Positions 21,936-23,984 of a DNA stretch of 23,984 bases are shown here, one piece after another. Source of the stretch: Candidatus Hodarchaeota archaeon (lineage in GTDB: Archaea; Asgardarchaeota; Heimdallarchaeia; Hodarchaeales; Hodarchaeaceae); the NCBI GenBank assembly GCA_016839665.1, contig JAEOTU010000271.1, positions 1 to 23,984 of the forward strand, in the 5' to 3' direction. Every line of letters starts with the position of its first letter. Positions within the stretch are counted from its first letter, which is position 1. The position numbers and the translations under genes were made by a program. Below the pieces are notes generated by a model, which was not told the DNA's origin, made no database searches, and worked only from the letters and a program-made list of their open reading frames with translations.

Positions 21936-23210
21936 ATGGAATCGATTTTAAAAGATGCATTAAACGGAACAGGGTCGTTTAAAAACCTAGGTACACAGAA
22001 AAATGAACCTGTTTCCCATTATTCACCCCAACCTCCTAAAGTAGATAATGAGATAGCAGATATCCTAACAGAAAGGTTACCTCGAGTACAAGTAATCGGT
22101 GTGGGTGGAGCAGGAAATAATGCTGTATACCGCTTGATGAGTACCAGTGTCGACGCGGAATGTGTAGCAGTAAACACAGATGCTCAGCATTTATTATCTA
22201 CTCGTGCTCATAAAAAGCTGTTAATAGGTAAAGATACTTCCCGTGGTTTTGGAGCTGGTAATAATCCAGAAGTCGGTGAAACAGCTGCTCGAGAATCACT
22301 CGAGGACATTAAAATAATGACAAATCAAGCAAATATGGTTTTTGTCACCTGTGGTCTTGGTGGTGGAACAGGAACAGGTGCAGCTCATGTTATTGCCAAA
22401 CAAGCAAAGGAGAAAGGAGCTCTTACAGTGTCGATATGTACTCTTCCTTTTCAAATGGAAGGAGTAAAGCGTTATGAAAATGCCCGAAACGGCCTGAAAA
22501 AACTGTACGAAGCTTCTGATACTGTCATAGTGGTTCCTAATGAAAAATTACTCCAGATATCTGATGACATAACCATGATGGCAGCGTTCCGAATTGCTGA
22601 TGAAGTGCTCCTTCGTGCAGTAAAGGCAATTACAGAACTAATTACTAAGCCACAATTAATTAATCTTGATTTTGCTGATGTCCGAAAAATATTGACCGAA
22701 GGAGGGATGGCTATGATTGGCCTTGGAGAATCTGATCATCAACATATGAAAGTTGATGAAGCAGTTTTTGAAGCACTAAAAAACCCATTATTAGATGATC
22801 TAGATATTAGCAGTGCGAAAAAAGGGTTGATTTGTGTTTCTGGGGGTGAAGGATTGGCCCTGAAAGATGCAGAGGAAGCAGTGATGAAAATTGCGGCAGA
22901 AATTGACAACTCAGCTGAAATAATTTGGGGAGCAACAATTGATCCTGAATTAGGGAGCAAAATTCGCGTAATTGTTGTTCTGAGCGATGTGCATTCCCCC
23001 TTAACAGAAAATGATGGATTGTATTATTCACAAAGTGATTTGGAATCTTTGTTATCAGATCTTGACACTCCTTTTTCTGTGATATCTGCTAGAAAAACGG
23101 AAACTAAAGAATCAAAAAGGGGTTTTCCTTCGGCTCGATTCACAATTGAAGATGATAATGACACAGTTAATCCAAAAAAGAGTCGAAAAAAGTTTTTAGG
23201 TCTATTCTAG
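21936..23210 (+). CDS. ftsZ: Cell division GTPase FtsZ
   Basis: This 424-residue tubulin-like GTPase polymerises into the division ring at mid-cell. A flexible N-terminal extension of about 48 residues precedes the GTPase core, which begins PRVQVIGVGGAGNNAV. The tubulin signature GGGTGTG is at 142-148, and the synergy (T7) loop NLDFADV, with the aspartates that hydrolyse GTP in the neighbouring subunit, is at 243-249. The core ends near residue 350. It is followed by an acidic linker and a basic C-terminal tip KKSRKKFLGLF that resembles the partner-binding peptide of archaeal FtsZ1-type proteins. The ATG has GGAAGG upstream. No SepF or other division gene is in the window. Confidence 0.97.
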   Translation: MESILKDALNGTGSFKNLGTQKNEPVSHYSPQPPKVDNEIADILTERLPRVQVIGVGGAGNNAVYRLMSTSVDAECVAVNTDAQHLLSTRAHKKLLIGKDTSRGFGAGNNPEVGETAARESLEDIKIMTNQANMVFVTCGLGGGTGTGAAHVIAKQAKEKGALTVSICTLPFQMEGVKRYENARNGLKKLYEASDTVIVVPNEKLLQISDDITMMAAFRIADEVLLRAVKAITELITKPQLINLDFADVRKILTEGGMAMIGLGESDHQHMKVDEAVFEALKNPLLDDLDISSAKKGLICVSGGEGLALKDAEEAVMKIAAEIDNSAEIIWGATIDPELGSKIRVIVVLSDVHSPLTENDGLYYSQSDLESLLSDLDTPFSVISARKTETKESKRGFPSARFTIEDDNDTVNPKKSRKKFLGLF

Positions 23211-23219
23211 ATTCTAGAA
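23205..23219. repeat. Short inverted repeat at the ftsZ stop
   Basis: TTCTAG (23205-23210, including the ftsZ stop) and CTAGAA (23214-23219) can pair across ATT. It lies between converging ftsZ and glycosidase genes and may help end transcription, though no T-run follows closely. Confidence 0.3.
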
Positions 23220-23280
23220 TTTATATTTGGGTTCCTTCCTTCAAATTTCTTTAATGCTGCAGGATTCAAACTAAAAACTG

Positions 23281-23984
23281 TTAGCCTTCCAGCATGTTTA
23301 CAATCCTTCTCAAACGGTTTATTGAGTCATTTAACCCTCCTGAACGGTTTCTTTCTAACCAAATTTCTTTGTATTGGTTAATTAGAATTTTTAATTCATT
23401 GATTAATTGAATTCTGGTGTTTTGTGGTATTTTATTTATAGGAATATCAGAGCCTGCCTTTATTTGAGCTATTCCGAACTCACATGCAAATTTCAATATG
23501 TTTGCGGCCCATTGGAATTCTCTAACAATTAATGCAGAATCTTTTCGTTTCATTTTTGCTTTTGATAATGGTCCCATGACCCTATCAATATAGCGACGGG
23601 TTTCCTTCAAATCTTCGAAATCTAATTCCTCTAAGAAGATATCTGCCATTGGGTGGTCAGAAAAAAGTAGTAATAGAAATAATACAGAATTATTGGGAAT
23701 AGCAAAATCAATCTGATTATAACTGTTACCTAGATCATATGCAATTTTCCCTATAACTCCTGTATAATCCTGAAAGCCATGAATACTTAGTAATAGTGAA
23801 ATATCTGACAGTTCAGCTTTGGTATTCCATGATACACCAGCACCAGTCAGAAAGCCCAGATAACTTATTGGCAAGGGCTGGAGATGACCATGATCTCCCC
23901 AATCTGTTATAAGCATTCCAGACGCAGAATTATTTTTCCCATTTATTGCGGCATTCTGGAGATTCTTTATTGCATTTTCAGTCC
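23281..23984 (-). CDS. GH20-like glycosidase (beta-N-acetylhexosaminidase type), C-terminal part
   Basis: The frame is open to the window edge on the minus strand, so about 234 C-terminal residues are visible. The part before the first ATG (23916) also reads well (ENAIKNLQNAAINGKNNSAS). The conserved block SGMLITDWGDHGHLQPL, then PISYLGFLTGAGVSWN, resembles the last strands of the TIM barrel in family 20 glycosidases, which remove terminal N-acetylhexosamines. A helical region follows (FEDLKETRRYIDRVMGPLSKA ... LINQYKEIWLERNRSGG) that looks like a C-terminal domain. Catalytic residues lie outside the window. It converges with ftsZ across 70 bp. The family call is from memory of the motif and is probable rather than certain. 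Metabolic genes of this kind differ from the informational genes elsewhere in the window. Confidence 0.62.
   Translation of the reverse strand, partial: TENAIKNLQNAAINGKNNSASGMLITDWGDHGHLQPLPISYLGFLTGAGVSWNTKAELSDISLLLSIHGFQDYTGVIGKIAYDLGNSYNQIDFAIPNNSVLFLLLLFSDHPMADIFLEELDFEDLKETRRYIDRVMGPLSKAKMKRKDSALIVREFQWAANILKFACEFGIAQIKAGSDIPINKIPQNTRIQLINELKILINQYKEIWLERNRSGGLNDSINRLRRIVNMLEG

Noticed and set aside
1..23984. CRISPR arrays, insertion sequences, toxin-antitoxin or defence systems
   Set aside because: I saw no regularly spaced repeats, transposase motifs, long terminal inverted repeats or defence genes. The PIN-domain gene at 12114 carries a zinc ribbon and is Nob1 rather than a toxin.

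Overview
This window is core archaeal chromosome. It holds Cdc48, the PsmA proteasome subunit, the Rrp4/Rrp41/Rrp42 exosome, SBDS, Pcc1, prefoldin beta, hypusine-type aIF5A, Nob1, membrane LonB, FtsZ and TATA-type promoters. Two tiny ribosomal proteins, L38e (12708-12908) and a probable L22e (14346-14588), are of the eukaryote-like type. Together with low GC intergenic DNA and many TTG starts behind GAGG/GGTGA Shine-Dalgarno sequences, this suggests an Asgard (or deep TACK-related) archaeon. That placement is inference.

Layout. (1) 1-3324, plus strand: end of an unidentified gene, a zinc-ribbon translation protein, aEF-1 beta, Cdc48 with its own promoter, and a small winged-helix protein. (2) 10550-3335, minus strand: one long conserved superoperon running psmA, SBDS, rrp4, rrp41, rrp42, rpl37ae, Brix protein, a 416-nt non-coding stretch, pcc1, prefoldin beta, a DUF3194-like gene and a TtuA/Ncs6-like tRNA thiolase. 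It joins protein turnover, RNA processing, ribosome assembly and tRNA modification. (3) 10788-12908, plus strand, divergent from psmA: aIF5A, NAD kinase, Nob1 and L38e. (4) 13085-16150: UPF0147 on minus; then on plus an unrecognised zinc-finger protein, L22e, a COG2108-type radical SAM enzyme and a zinc-ribbon protein. (5) 16266-16665, minus: three tRNA-Arg genes (CCG, CCT, TCT), two of them with insertions. (6) 16862-21439, minus: LonB, a Trm11/Trm-G10-type tRNA methyltransferase and a COG1223-type AAA ATPase. (7) 21710 to the end: tRNA-Pro(GGG) with encoded CCA, ftsZ, and the C-terminal part of a GH20-like glycosidase cut by the window edge.

I see no mobile element, CRISPR array or defence island. 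The least explained parts are the GC-rich, hairpin-bearing stretch at 5331-5746 (candidate structured RNA), the extra segment in the variable region of tRNA-Arg(CCG), the zinc-finger gene next to L22e, a 20-bp perfect palindrome at 16187-16206, and an inverted repeat upstream of lonB. Several apparent GTG starts (rrp4, rrp41, the 15914 gene) coincide with the Shine-Dalgarno sequence itself and are probably not the true starts.
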